Assembly (NCBI GenBank): GCA_003550305.1
Contig: QKYT01000022.1
Span: forward strand, 177,709-241,708
Direction: 5' to 3'
DNA length: 64,000 nt
Source: Glomus cerebriforme
Taxonomy: Eukaryota; Glomeromycota; Glomeromycetes; Glomerales; Glomeraceae
Shown here: piece by piece, positions 34,215 through 47,207 of the stretch
Numbering within the stretch: the stretch's first letter is position 1
How the letters are laid out: each line of letters begins with the position of its first letter
The notes under the pieces: model-generated
The model's input: the letters and a program-made list of their open reading frames with translations, nothing else
The model's database searches: none
What the model was told of the DNA's origin: nothing
Position numbers and translations under genes: made by a program

Positions 34215-35848
34215 TATATAATAAAAAATATTTGGTTTACAGGGTATAATAGTTCGTAGTTTTTTGAAGTATATAAATTTTGATAATTAATTGTTTTACA
34301 ACGATATCTGTTTGATATATTTAATTTTAGTTAAAAAAGAGAATGAAATTTGTTGCTTTATTATATATGTTTTTTTTTTCTTTTTTTTCTCTTAACATGT
34401 ATTATGTGTATAGAAGATGAATTTTTTATTATATTAAGTTACCGTTATTGCGGTCACTTTATTTGGTAAATATAATACCTTATATTGACATTAATAGATA
34501 ATTCTTTCTTCCCTTCAGTGTAATAATAATTATGTTATTCTTTGTATACTATTAATAGATATTTTTATAAATTTAAGTGTTAAAAAACAAAAATTATAAA
34601 GGTAAGTGATTCTTATTTTTGGATTAATAGTGAATTAATTTAATTCAGTTCTTTTTTTGTAAAAAAAAAAAAAATATATATAAAATAATGTTGTAATAAA
34701 GATTGAAATTATTAATATCGTTAGCCAAGATTAGTGATGTTACACACGACATTGACCAGAATTAAATAATATCGTTTGTAGATCCTGTTTATATAATATT
34801 AAAAAAAAATTTGTTTCAAAAAAAGATTTTTATTTTTTGGTAATTTATTAATATTTTCTCCGAATATATAATATAAAATATGAATAAGTAAAAAAGAACC
34901 TGTATGAAATCATGTGTTGTAATTTCGAAACAAATCTGTTTTGCCTTTCATGTGGTATCAAATTGGATCATTTAGTCACCTTATTTTAAATTTTTTATTA
35001 GCAGTAATACAACAGGAAACAATACAGGATTTGAAGAACACACGTACCACCACCTTTTACCAATTTTGTCTTTAAATTACGTAATATAATTTATGCTAAA
35101 AAAAACCAAAGATTGTTCGTCATCGAAAGTAAAAATTGATGAAATATTTGTAAAAAAACAATTATGCATTAGACCCAACTTCTACCCCAAAGTTTATCTT
35201 TAAAATGTAACGCAGGAAGGTCCCCAATGCAAAAGAAAGGTAACAAAGATGTTCACTGCACATCCACGTGGGATCTTTGATTGTTGCAATTTATCCTCCT
35301 ATAGAACTATGTATATCATTCAATCATCTTAATTTGAAATCTATTATTTTTTTTTTCTTTTTTTTTTATGTTTTTTCTTCATAATAATTGTGTTTCTGAT
35401 GGGATTAATGTTTTTAAAACTTCTTTATTAAAATAATGAGAAGAAAAAATTATGATAATACATAGGGTTTATTATTTTTTATCATATGAGAATTAAAAAT
35501 AAAACAAATGCATGCGGGAAATTTTTTTTGAATTAAATAAAAAATTATCCGGATATTCATCAATTAAAAAAAGAATTATTAAAAAAAAACTAAAGTGATT
35601 TTTTAACTTTCTAATTATTTTTGTTTATAATTACTAAAATAGTCACTTAGTTACGGTTTTGCGTTCCCAATCTGTCAAAAATTTACGTCTTTAGAAATTG
35701 GTATTTTAATTATTATGATCTACTTGGGTTGGGGAAATTTCGTAGTTCTTTACAATTTCGGGAATTCATATGAAAATTACAGATCTATCTATCTGGTAAG
35801 ATGATTATTGTCCTACAATCAAAATTTTAGAAATATTGGCTGCATGCA
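34215..35848. other. Intergenic region, no gene seen
   Basis: AT-rich, with T/A runs. No coding frame, RNA or inverted element could be supported. Confidence 0.5.
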
Positions 35849-35880
35849 ATATAAAAAAAAACCGGTTCTTTCCACATTTT

Positions 35881-35960
<80 letters not shown>

Positions 35961-36133
35961 TTCCCCTGTTTCTTTAAATTTTCTTTGTTNAATATAAAAA
36001 AAAACCGGTTCTTTCCACATTTTTTAAATTTTTTTTTTTTTTTTTTTTTTTTGTTAATTAACCCTTCTTTTTTCATTTAACGGTCCATTTTTTTTTATAA
36101 AATTTCCCCTGTTTCTTTAAATTTTCTTTGTTC
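35849..36133. repeat. 142-bp direct duplication with poly(T), likely assembly artefact
   Basis: AATATAAAAAAAAACCGGTT...CCACATTTTT starts at 35849 and again at 35991. AAAATTTCCCCTGTTTC...TTCTTTGTT ends each copy (35981-35989 and 36124-36132). A single N stands exactly at the join (35990), and long poly(T) fills the first copy. A collapsed or badly joined read pair around the homopolymer is more likely than a biological repeat. Confidence 0.7.
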
Positions 36134-37415
36134 ATCTTGAATAATAATTGATTCATAATAATAATAAAAAAATAAATTTTTATAAAAACAAAATACTATT
36201 TTAATTATCATAGTAATCGGGGTTTTTTAATCATTGTACAACTAAAAAAACAAAATCATATCAGATATATAAAATTGACATCTTAACACATTCCGCGTGG
36301 CATTAAATGTGGCAGTGAAATAATAATATATACAAAAAAAAATTCGCCGATAAATAAATATATAAAGTTTGTTCAATTTCTTCGATTTTATTATTACCTT
36401 TTCTTTTCATCTTTCCACATCTTTTTATAACTTTCTATTTATTAAAATTAAAAAAATTAGAGTGTTTTCATTAGACTACCTATCAAAAGGAAAAAAAAAA
36501 AAAATAATTTCTCTTTCGTTTTTTGCTGGTAATTTTTGAATTTTTTTTTTTTTTTTTTATTCATTTGTGCTACAAATGAGTGTCAACCATAGGACGTAAT
36601 ATCGGGTCATACGATATATTTGAGATGTATATATAGGATGGTCACAGGTAATATATACCGATGACCATAATCAAAATGGGATGGTCCTATTCGCCAGCTA
36701 TTCATATTAGGGCCAAAGACTTTTTACGGGACCCTCAAATTTTACGGTTCCCCTTTCCTTTTTTACCCCCAACGAGCAAAAATAAAAGAATTATTATTCA
36801 GGCGCCCGTAGAGGAGCCCTGTTTGCTAAAAAGTCGGGATAAACAAGCCTTTAACCCTTCCCGCTTCTCAATTTTCCTTTTCCCTTTTCATCATATTAAC
36901 CCAACTATATTTTCGTTCCTTATCCTTTTTTCTCTTTTGTATCTTTCTTCCTATTATCTTTTTCCTTCATCCCTTTATATTTTTTTTACCGCATAATCTG
37001 TCCTTTGAGACGCCACACCTGTGGTCTTTTCTTATTAACCAATACATTTTTCTATTTCATATACATATTTATATTGTTATATTATATATAATATTAACTC
37101 TACCTTATTACGTTCGTCTCATCACAATAGAGACTTTGGTTAGATTTTGCCGCCCGGCAAGGTGGTTTTGGAACTAATATAACACAAAACCGAATAAACT
37201 ATATTAACTGCGGATTGAGTCGGAGAATAGAGTTACTATTATTTTTTTGTGCCATAGAACTGAACAATATAACCCTTTGTCCTGCTTGTGTATAAATATT
37301 ACCTACTATATATTATTATTATATTATTAGTTTAAATTTATTTTATCTCCTTTTTTTTTTTATAATTTATATGCAAATATAACGCTCCCATTTTTCATAA
37401 AAGTTGCTGGACGAC
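36134..37415. promoter_or_regulatory. Upstream region of the CAMK-like kinase
   Basis: This region is clearly less AT-rich than the surroundings between about 36650 and 37160, with C/T-rich stretches common in fungal promoters and 5' UTRs. The 111-residue open frame at 36661-36996 is low-complexity Phe/Ser/Pro sequence and is not supported as a gene. No defined operator was recognised. Confidence 0.35.
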
Positions 37416-40400
37416 ATGCATATGTCTTATGGGAAAACGCGTGCGGCAGGTGTTCCAAATACAAGAAATCAAAAAGCAAAAGTAAGTTAAATAATTATGA
37501 AAAAACACTTGCTTTTACTTTTTACATATTTAACTTAGTTATATACCCTTTTGTCGATTTTACGATTTACAATTAGCTCGCCGCCGATTACCAAGAATTA
37601 TTAAAAGAACTTTCAACAAAAAATATACGTTCAGTCGGTAATTATGTTCTAGAGGAAACGCTGGGTGAAGGTAAACAAAAAATAATGATATAAATATTAT
37701 TAATTTATGTTTCATTTAACAATTTAAATTCATTCACTTTATTTAGGAACATATGGAAAAGTAAAACTTGCAACGCATAAACTGACTGGTCAAAAGGTAA
37801 AAATAAAATTTAATTATATCTTGTTTATTAAAAAAAAAATATTTTTTTTTTCTTATGTCGTGTCAAATATTATTTAATTCAGGTCGCAATAAAAATAATA
37901 CCAAAAATTCATGCCGAGAATCTCACTCGTGAAATACATCACCACCGTTATTTACATCATCCTAATATTATATCCCTACTCGAAGTTATACCAACAGAAA
38001 CCGAGATTTATATGGTACTTGAATATTGTGAAGGTGGCGAATTATATGATTTTTTAGTTGAACGGGGGCGCTTAAGAGAGAACCTGGCAAGAAAAATGTT
38101 TGGCCAATTATGTAAGGCGGTTAAATATTGTCATGACAGAAGAGTAGTTCACAGGTATGAATTACTCGAATGCTATAATTGTCAATCGTTCTATTTGATA
38201 GATTTTAACACGAATCTATTCATGATTTGTATCATGTAGGGACCTTAAACTCGAAAATATTCTCCTCGATGCTCACAATAACGTAAAGTTAGGTGATTTT
38301 GGTTTCACACGAGAGTGTGAAAGCAAAAAATTATTGGAAACAATTTGCGGTTCTACAGGATATTCTGCTCCAGGTACGTGCATTATTACTATAGTAAACA
38401 AACAAACAAAAGAAAAAAAAAAAAAAATAGTGGAATTTTCAGGATATTAGAGATTTAATTTCAAGCATACGAGCCCGATAGTGAAATCTATTTAGTCAAA
38501 ACTTAGGGAAATTTTACTACTGTAAAACGAATATTTCAAGTTATTTTAAAAGGTGAAATTTATTAGTGTTACTTACTAATAAATTCTCAAAGTTTTCTCC
38601 ATTTTAATCTGATAGTATACACTCAGTATTTATTAGAGTGTACTATTTATTTTCATAGATTTTTTTTCTTTTATTTCCATTTTTCGTTAAGAACTTTGAG
38701 TTTATCTCTAGATGTTACCATGTGTTGTACTCAATTCTATTCTGCATATTCCTTTTAATTTTCTATTCTTTAGAAATGTTACTTGGCAAAAAATACTCTG
38801 GATTAGGTAAAATTAATTCATATTTTTATTTATAGTTAAAACAACTACGTATTTAATATTCAATTACCAATTATGTAAATAGAGGTTGACATATGGTCAC
38901 TCGGTGTTATTCTCTACACATTACTTTGCGGAGCGCTTCCTTTCGATGATGATGATGAAAATGAGATGAAATACAAAATAATAAAGGGAGAATATGAAAT
39001 GGAAGATTTTCTATCAGATGGTATTTATATAGTAGCAAAATTTGATATATATTTTGATTTCAAATGTGAAACTTATCACTGAATTATTTTTTGTTATTAA
39101 ATCGTTCACAGAAGCCAAAGACCTCATACAATCAATATTACAATTAGAGCCATCAGAGCGACCGACATTAAAACAGATTTTGCAACATGCATGGTTTACG
39201 ATAAAAGATGAGGAAGAAGAATACTACGATGATGATGATTGGGCTACATCAGATGATATAGCTGATGACGAATCAATATCATCAATCGAAGAGAATAATG
39301 TGGAGGAACCTACAAAAGAAGTGACAATTATTTCACATTCTAAAAATAGTCATCTAGATGCAACAAGTCATCTTGAACGACAACGACAAGAAATATTTTT
39401 AGCAACAAAACAACAAAACACTTCATTACAAAATTATAATCCAATGACATTTAGTAGACATAATCGGTATAATAATGATAATGAAATAACATCAACATCA
39501 ACCGCGCCATCAGCTTTTAAAAATCGAATGAAAGGCTTTACACCTACAACTAGTTCATCAACACAAAAAACTTGGGGGCCTTCAACATCAAAAACTTCTA
39601 GAAGATCTTCAATCGATAGTAAAGCTTTTAATGAGAAAGTTTTTTTTACAACGCCCGAAGAAAAAGAATTATTAGAAAAACTAGATAATTTGGGATTTGA
39701 TATAGCAGGGATAAAAAATAGTGTTTTGGAAGGTAAAGTTGATTCTGCAAGTGGACTTTGGTGGCTTTTATTAACTAAATTAAGAAAAAAGAAAAAGATT
39801 GAAGGAACACAAAGTTCTGTAACAACAGTGGATGTAGCTGTTGGTACGAGTGATGATGAAATAGATATAGAGGAAGAGACTGAAGAGGAAAATGATGTTG
39901 ACTCACCAGTAAATAGTATAGAACTTAATAGGTCATCTCAAGAAGAGGAAGAAAAGATTATAGAAACTTCAGAAGATATAACACCGCCTACACCACCACC
40001 AAAAACCTATCATGTGGCTCCTGCTTCACGTGAAAGGCGAAAGTCGTTAATATTATCTCTTCCGGAGGCGGTAGAACCCGTTCTAACAACCATTACTGCC
40101 ACAGCTTCTCCTCCATTATCACCTAAAAAATATTCCTCATTTACTAGTCCTATTAGTTCACGTTCGGTTAGTCCAATACCGATTAGTAATCCTATACCAG
40201 TACCTAATAGTAAAAATAATCATCGAAAGAGAGGAGGATTTTTATCAACGATTAAGGGGTGGTGGGTTGGATCAAATAATCCAAAAGACGCTAATAGTGC
40301 ATATAAGAAAAGTATGTTAAATTGGGCTGAAAATGGTGTAGTAGTCCCAGCTGACGTAATACATACAAGATCGCGATTCAACAGGAGAAGTGGTAGTAAA

Positions 40401-42050
40401 ACACCACCAGGTTATGATGGTACTAATAATATTAACCTTTCAAGAAGATCATCAATAAATCGTAATTCATTAAGAGATAAAAAGAAGAAGAGAGGTTCAA
40501 TGCAAGGAATTAAAGTGGGAAATAAACGTACTACACCTGCGCCTTTAATGATACCTCCTGTTACACCTTCTGTTGTTCTTTCACAAAACTCACCTACAGG
40601 CATGTCACCAATACCTGGAACACCACCGGCGGCGAGACCTAAAATTTTGTTTACTAAAAATCGTCGAAATCCCTTTGCATATCCAGGTTCATCCTGGGGG
40701 CGTAATAAACAACAGGTTAAACGACGGAGTATAGGAGCGAATTCAATAAATATTTTGGTGGATTTTAATGCTGCTTCTAGTTCTGGTTCATCTGAAAATA
40801 ATAATAATAATCTTAACATTAATACTAATAATATTATTAATCAGGAAAATAAGGACACTTTTGAGAAAAGTGCAATAGAAAACATTTTTTCTGATAGTAA
40901 AATTATAAAAGGAAAATCCACAATAGATGAACAATTAATGGTTATAGAATCATCAAAATCTAAAACAATATTAGCCTCACCTCCGCCAACACCACCACCT
41001 TCATCTAATAATAATAATAATAATAATTATAATAATAACAGGACTAATACATCTACAATGTCTAAACAAGAACATTTAGAATTACAAAAAGTTGATGTAT
41101 CTCCACAAAAGATATCGGAAGAGACTTTAGTATCAAGTGATGATGGCGATGAATCAGAATACGTTGATGCTGCAAGCACTTTTACATCTAATCCAAGGTC
41201 TCGTACAGCTTCACCATCTCCATCAACTTCAACTTCATCGTCTCCAAATGTTTCACCAGTAATCAAACCCGATGGTACCATCATAAATCCACCTGCATTT
41301 CCTTCACCGCCACCTCGTCAATCTATTCAAATAAGCATTTCACCTTCAATAAACTTATCACAATCTCAAACAAGTCCAGTATCACCACCTTTATCACCAA
41401 CAGAATGTGATAGTGATATTCCACCTCGTAGGAAGAAGAACAATAATCGTCAAGCGTCATTTCCAATACGCTCCGATGTCTTACAGACATCAACCGGAAG
41501 AGGTAAACAATCAGAAGAAAAAGCTATACCTATTGAAAAGCCAACAACTCCTACAAGATCTAAGATAAATAATTATTTAATTTCAACACCGCCAGAATCA
41601 CCAAGATCATCATCACCAACACCTTCATTACCACATTTATCAAAACCTTTTAATAAATTATTACATACTCGCTCTCATTCTTTACCTTCAGCAGCTCCAT
41701 CATCATTGAATTATGTTAATGAAGACAATATGGAAGATAATCATCATAATAGTAATACAAATGGAATAAAGAACAATGGTATAGATATCCCAATTAATAG
41801 TAGACGTGGTGAAAAATCAGAAACTAATTTTAGACGAGATTCTTCACCTTCACCACCAAATATGTCACTCAATGTTTCGCAGATGATGTTCTTGCAAAAT
41901 AATGGGTTAAGACGCGGAAGTCCTTTAATACCGGCAAATATAAGAAATTCGCGGAATAATAATTTTAATGGAAGACAGAATATACCTAATGGAAGACAAA
42001 ATATACCTAAACCAGCAATGATTATGGAGGAAGAGGAGGAAGAAGAGTGA
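37416..42050 (+). CDS. CAMK/SNF1-like Ser/Thr kinase with UBA-like segment (YPL150W-like)
   Basis: Eight exons (37416-37481, 37577-37670, 37747-37796, 37883-38154, 38240-38373, 38774-38806, 38883-39020, 39112-42050) join in phase to 1241 residues; a second in-frame ATG lies at 37422. The kinase domain (about 45-292) has GEGTYGKV, VAIK (K74), [12 protein letters not shown] (D162), DFG (180-182) and [14 protein letters not shown], with T195 in an LKB1-type position. Near residues 442-491 is a UBA-like stretch, [20 protein letters not shown], followed by SGLWWLL. The remainder is disordered, Ser/Pro/Asn-rich, with PPxP and SPP motifs and a run of Asp/Glu at the end. The layout resembles the fungal YPL150W-type kinases of unknown role; that assignment is an inference. 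The tail has poly-Asn tracts. Confidence 0.85.
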
Positions 42051-42765
42051 CAATTTAAAAATCAGCGAAAGTCATTGGTTCTTAAAAATAAAAATTAAAC
42101 AAAAAAGGATGCATTGGCATCTAATGGACTATTTTTCGGGCAATTAGTTGTAATATTTAGTTATGCGGTTATTATATATACATGTCTTTTTTTTAAAAAA
42201 AAACTTGTTGATTAGCTCTGCATTTTGTTTATTTATTCACCATTATTTTTTTTTTTTTAAAAAAAGAAAAAAAAATAAAATAAATAAATGAATATATTCA
42301 ATATACCACTACTGTACAAAAAAATCAATCAAAAAAAAAAAAAAAAAATAATAATAGTATTTTATTAATATATTACAAAAATCAACCAACATATTACTTA
42401 TACTAACACTTATTACAATATGCTATATTATTTAGATAAAATGATGTAAATATTATATATAATTAATGCTAGATTTTTAATTGTATATTAATTATGTAGT
42501 CTGTATTACAGTGATCACAAGATAACAAATGGCAAATGAATTCAATAAAATTTGTAATCTAGTTGATCTATATTTTATAATGATAAATCATTAATATTTC
42601 TTCTTATTATAAAAGTTTTTAGATTTATAAAATAAAATATAAAATAAAACTAATTATCATTAATACTAATTAGTTTTTAAATAAAATTAAATCAGAAAGT
42701 CAATTTACAAAGAAAAATTTTTTGTTAATTTTTATTTTAACAAAAAATAATTTCTCTTATAAATT
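42051..42765. other. 3' flank of the kinase gene, AT-rich
   Basis: Contains homopolymer A/T runs and AATAAA-like signals. Nothing else could be supported. Confidence 0.4.
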
Positions 42766-42905
42766 ATATTAGATCAATAGGTTAGATTAGATATCTGATT
42801 AACATTAACCTGATCCAAGGTTAGGTCATGAATTTGATGATCTAATCCAAATTTTTCAGATCAACCCATCAAGTTATTCAATTTATCAGGTTAAATTCAA
42901 AACTC
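42766..42905. repeat. Inverted word array, word GATCTAATC/AGGTTAGAT
   Basis: About 140 bases made of AATAGGTTAGATTAGATATC, TTAACCTGATCCAAGGTTAG, GATGATCTAATCC and TTATCAGGTTAAATTC. The words occur in both orientations, so the segment folds on itself. It is a small member of the word-array class or one arm of a larger one; no partner arm was found. Confidence 0.45.
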
Positions 42906-45320
42906 TAATAATGATTGCCAGAAAAAATATCTATATCTAAATATTGTTTTATTGATATGATAATAATATGTCTGAATTCTTTCATATAAAATTTTAACTA
43001 TTTTTTAAAAAAAATAAAAATATAACTTTAAAGCTTTTCTGAATAGTAAGAAGCTTTAAAGATTTAAGTAAAGATGCTCTTATCTTTATTTCATATATAA
43101 CTTTATTGGTTTAAATTATTTATAATAATTTTTTTATGAAATATATCTATAACTTTTACCTTTTTAAATAATGACTTATTCTCTTTTGTATCAATATATT
43201 TAATTATTCTAAATTACTGAAAGAAATGTCTCTGTTTTAACTATTAGACAGATGAAGTTAGAAGAAGAAAGTTTTGTAGGGAAGATAATGACTTTACTTA
43301 CTTTAGATTTTTATGAATGCAAAAATACAAAACCGCAGAAATAGAGTTATTGGAAGAAAACTTTTTTTGGAATATTCTAGTTTAGTGATTATTTCTTAAT
43401 ATTAGTTAAAAATTTTATTTGCAGTTATTTTTTTTTTATTCATAAGATTTTTTGTAAATATCACTAACCTAAAACTAATATGCTAAATACTATCAGATCA
43501 TATTATTATCACTATTTCTTAAAATCATACAATCACTCATTTATGCTATAAAGCTTGTAATTGATATCAGCAAATTTTTTGAAAAAGATAAGGATATCTA
43601 AAAAAAAGATTAATAGCTGATTACTATAATGGTGATTGTATTATATTACATGATTATTTATTTTACAGATGGTGATCTCTTATTTAGTTCTTTAAGATAA
43701 TATTATATAATGCATTATTAAAATAAACTAAAAAAAAAATAAAAGGAAGATATATGTACAGGATCAAAGATTGTTGTATAGGTTTTAGATATAAGATTTA
43801 GCATTATTTAGGAGTTTTTTCTTTTTATAATAAGTATTTTGAAAACAAAGATTCTTAGATAGGGACTGAATCTAAATACTATAATGTACTCTTTATATAA
43901 GTATTTATCTCGAATTATTGAGAGCCTGCTAATACTGTTAGAAATTAGCCTATTATGAGAGAAATAACTACTGAATATGTTTATAACAAGGGTTTTTAGA
44001 TAAAAGTTTTAGACAAGATAGTATAAGTAATCATCTCGATTTAACTGAAGCATCTAATTTGCTATTAAAAACTGGTTTAGTAAAATAGAGAAATAGAGGT
44101 ATTATATAGTTTTTGTTTTTCTCTATATGTATTTTAGTATGATATATTAAGATATAAAAGAGATTTATTTATCTAAGAAGGCCTGGTAATGTAACCTTAT
44201 TCTGAGGACTTATGCAACTTTAGTGTGATAATTGACATTTTTCCATATATTAGAATGAAGAATATATTATGGAAATGTAATCTTTATTTTTTTTATCAGA
44301 AATTAATAAAATATTTACATATCTGTCTTGTTTTCAAAAAAAATAATATGTTTGAAAATATGAAGATGAAAAAAAAGCAAATATATATGCCAATCTTAGA
44401 TTACACAACCTCTATTTCTTCAGTAAAAATTTCTCTGATATTATACTGTACATTTTAGGTGATTGGTTCAATTTTATATTTATCCAGAAACTTTAAGAGG
44501 TATCTAGACTAAAGATCTCATAATAATCTATCTGATGCTTACCTTTCTTATTTATACTAAAGTTTAGTTTTAAGCATAGAATATGTGTTAAAGATCACAA
44601 TTTTCTCAAATATTTTGTATTTAACAAGAATAATAACTAAAATTTATTTTTTGATTTAATTATACTTTAGATTTTATTAATTTTGCTAAATTATGCATAA
44701 AACAAATAAAAGGATCATTAACCAAAACCTTACCTTTTATTGTATATATTTTGTAATAGAACTAAAATTGGAATAGATTATTATATAAAAATGATTTTAT
44801 CATAGAAATCAATCAACATTTACTTCTTAATCATCCAAAGATCACTAACTATCTTAACAAGATTTTTCTTGAAAAATGAAAAATAATAACATATACATTT
44901 TTTACAATTTCATACTTATTACATTATTATATGATAAAATATATAGCAAAGTAAAAATGTATCTTTGATTTATTATTTATAATAAAAAAAATTACATATT
45001 GTCATTTATACTATAATAAAAAAAAATAATATTATGATTCTTTAGATTCTGTAAAAATTATTTTTATCTTGTTAGTAAAGAATATATTAAGAAATTCTGT
45101 ATAGGAATCATGATTGAAAAAATATGCTAAATATCTAAACCATCTCCCCACTATGTATCTCAATATTAAGTAATGATAGTGTGGTAAGGTTAACATATAC
45201 ATATATAATCCTTTAGGTATAACATTATGAGGACTAATATTTGGTTTGATTAATTTTATCTAATCACCTTTTTGAAGTTTATACTTTCTAACTTTTTCCA
45301 TTATGTCAAATTCAATTATA
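42906..45320. other. AT-rich region, no supported gene
   Basis: There are protein-like traces around 43920-44220, but none could be assigned, and the 77-residue frame at 44225-44458 shows no family feature. It is best treated as old, decayed sequence. Confidence 0.35.
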
Positions 45321-45865
45321 TTATCAAGAATCTTGTCTTTTTGTAGATCTTGAATTATATGATTTATGTATTCTGTTAATTTCAGAAATCTTGTTAGATC
45401 CAAAATCTTAACTATGATATTCATCTTTTTTACATGCAGTAGTTTCAGTTCTTTTTGTAGAAGAAAGATCAATGCTTATTTTTCTGGCTTTTTGATTTAC
45501 ATTTCCTGAATTTCTGTAATTGTTATTTCTATTTTCACATTCTTTTTTTTTATTAACATATCATTTAGTTCCTTAAAAAAGAATTTTATAAGTTTAACTA
45601 TATATAAACCAAACATATACATAAAAATGAAGTAACAGAATGAGTACAAATCAATAGACTTACTAGCTGATCTTGTTTGAGAAGATTTATTTTCAAATTC
45701 CAGATTCATAAGTACTTTATCATGTTCTTCATATGGTCTTCCAGCATCTATCCATTTATTGTATACAATCCAATTTACAAAATCTTTGGAAATTTTAATT
45801 GCACTTTTTATTTCTTCTTCTGTAAATTGAGAAAAAAGAGACCAGGGGAACTGAGACCCAGACAT
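45321..45865 (-). pseudogene. Two-exon orphan gene with two in-frame stops
   Basis: Exon 1 (45664-45865) encodes MSGSQFPWSLFSQFTEEEIK... to SQTRSA and ends at a good GTAAGT donor. A 92-bp intron ends in TTTTTTAAG. Exon 2 (from 45571) then stays in one frame (KKKECENRNNNYRNSGNVNQ, KARKISIDLSSTKR, DFGSNKISEINRIHK) to paired stops at 45321-45326. That frame carries a TGA just after the junction and a TAA before DFGSNK, where Trp/Arg and Gln would fit. Without splicing, a 122-residue frame appears that reads into the intron. The Lys/Arg/Ser/Asn-rich exon 2 looks like a basic tail. The family is not recognised; probably a transposon-associated small protein. Confidence 0.45.
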
Positions 45866-46169
45866 ATTTATGAGTTTCTTGAGTTTCTTGTAATTTGTGA
45901 AAGTATATGATGTAATTTTGTAATTTTTAATAAAATTTGATGTAACACAAATTCACATGTAATGCAAAAATTTATTTTTGAGAAAGACTGAGCGTTTATA
46001 TAGCTTTTTATGTCATACAAGTATTGCATCGTTACACATAACCCATTTCTCATATACTGGTAAATAATACTTTATTTATGAAATAAAGAGGCAAAAACTA
46101 ATACATAAAAAATTTGTGAATAGATCATGTTACATGATGTGATGAAAATTACAAAAAATTTAAAATATA

Positions 46170-46312
46170 AAAATGAATCAGGTAATATCACCTGATATCA
46201 CCTGCCAAACTATATTCAAATTAAAATTAATCAGATGATATCACCTGAATTATAATAAAAATTATCAGGTTAAATCACGGGGGTGAAAAATTGTTAAATC
46301 ACCATACAGTAA
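46170..46312. repeat. Inverted word array, word ATCACCTGAT
   Basis: Repeats of AATCAGGTAATATCACCTGA, TATCACCTGCC, ATCAGATGATATCACCTGAA and ATTATCAGGTTAAATCAC in both orientations. It lies 320 bases upstream of the ubiquitin-like gene start, so it could affect that promoter. Confidence 0.5.
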
Positions 46313-46629
46313 TCAATAATATATATAAGAATTTTTTAATATCCATAAAACATCATTTTATCTAATCTAAAATTCCGCATTCAAAGTGATTAAGAAATGG
46401 TAATTGTCATGTTTCAGGATTTAATTTATATTATAAGTGGCTATGTCAATAATAATAAATATGGGCTTGATTTGATTGGTTCGATAAATTTGTGATTTAC
46501 TTACTGATCATTACTCATGAACCATTATTTATTTAAAAAAAAAAAAAATTCGTTTGATAGATTTCTTTATTATAAGTTTCTTTAATTTTTACATTTTTTT
46601 TCTCTTGTGAAAAAAAAAAAACTAGAAAG
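46313..46629. promoter_or_regulatory. Upstream region of the ubiquitin-like gene
   Basis: AT-rich, with poly(A) directly before the start codon (CTAGAAAGATGG). No specific operator was recognised. Confidence 0.3.
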
Positions 46630-47207
46630 ATGGGCAACTCTAAGTCTGTACACCGTGTACGTCAAAAAGGGGAAATACAGATTTTCATCAAAACTCTAAA
46701 AGGTAAAACAATTACCATGAAAGTCAACTCCTCTGATAAAATCGACAAAATTAAAGAAGAGATTCGAAACGTGGAAGGTACACGTCCAGATCAACAACGC
46801 TTGATCTTTGCTGGTAAACAATTAGAAGATGGTCACACATTATTAGAATACAATATTAGAGATCAATCAATTCTCCATCTCGTGCTTCGTCTAAGAGGTG
46901 GTATGCAGATTTTTGTAAAGACCCTTACTGGAAAGACTATTACTATTGAAGTTGAATCTTCTGAAACTATTGAACAAATTAAAATAAAGATTCAAGATAA
47001 AGATAAAAATGTTCCTTCCGATCATGAATTAATTTTTGCCGATCAACATGTACGTAATAATGATTATTATTTTTAAGAGTAGTGATTATAACTAATGATT
47101 ATTTTTTAAAATCATTGTAGCTTGAAGATGGACGTACTTTAAAAGATTATAATATCCAAAGTGAATCTACTCTTCATCTCGTACTTCATCTCAAGGACGG
47201 TCACTAG
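46630..47207 (+). CDS. Divergent double-ubiquitin protein with N-myristoylation signal
   Basis: Two exons (46630-47049 and 47121-47207) join in phase to 168 residues. Residues 1-15 are an extension beginning MGNSKS, which fits the MGxxxS N-myristoylation consensus. Unit 1 (16-91) is ubiquitin-like, keeps K6, K11, K27, K48, the I44 patch and ends LRGG. However, its first Met is Ile and K29, K33 and K63 are replaced by Glu, Val and Asp. Unit 2 (92-168) begins [20 protein letters not shown], keeps K11, K27, K29 and K33, has Gln at 48 and Ser at 63, and ends HLKDGH instead of LRGG. Unit 2 therefore cannot be conjugated. If cleaved after unit 1, a myristoylated conjugable ubiquitin-like product would result; this is inferred. 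A canonical polyubiquitin gene is excluded. Confidence 0.85.

Noticed and set aside
36661..36996. 111-residue open frame upstream of the kinase
   Set aside because: Low-complexity Phe/Pro/Ser composition, no domain, and it sits in a pyrimidine-rich promoter/5' UTR-like stretch.
39042..39111. Methionine at 39042 as the start of the large kinase-tail protein
   Set aside because: It lies in the intron before exon 8; a CACAG acceptor at 39107-39111 joins in phase to upstream kinase exons that hold the catalytic domain.
40412..41284. Minus-strand open frames inside the kinase tail
   Set aside because: They are antisense shadows of the plus-strand coding exon.
46630..47207. Ordinary polyubiquitin gene
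   Set aside because: It has an N-terminal extension, key lysines are replaced, and the last unit lacks the Gly-Gly end.
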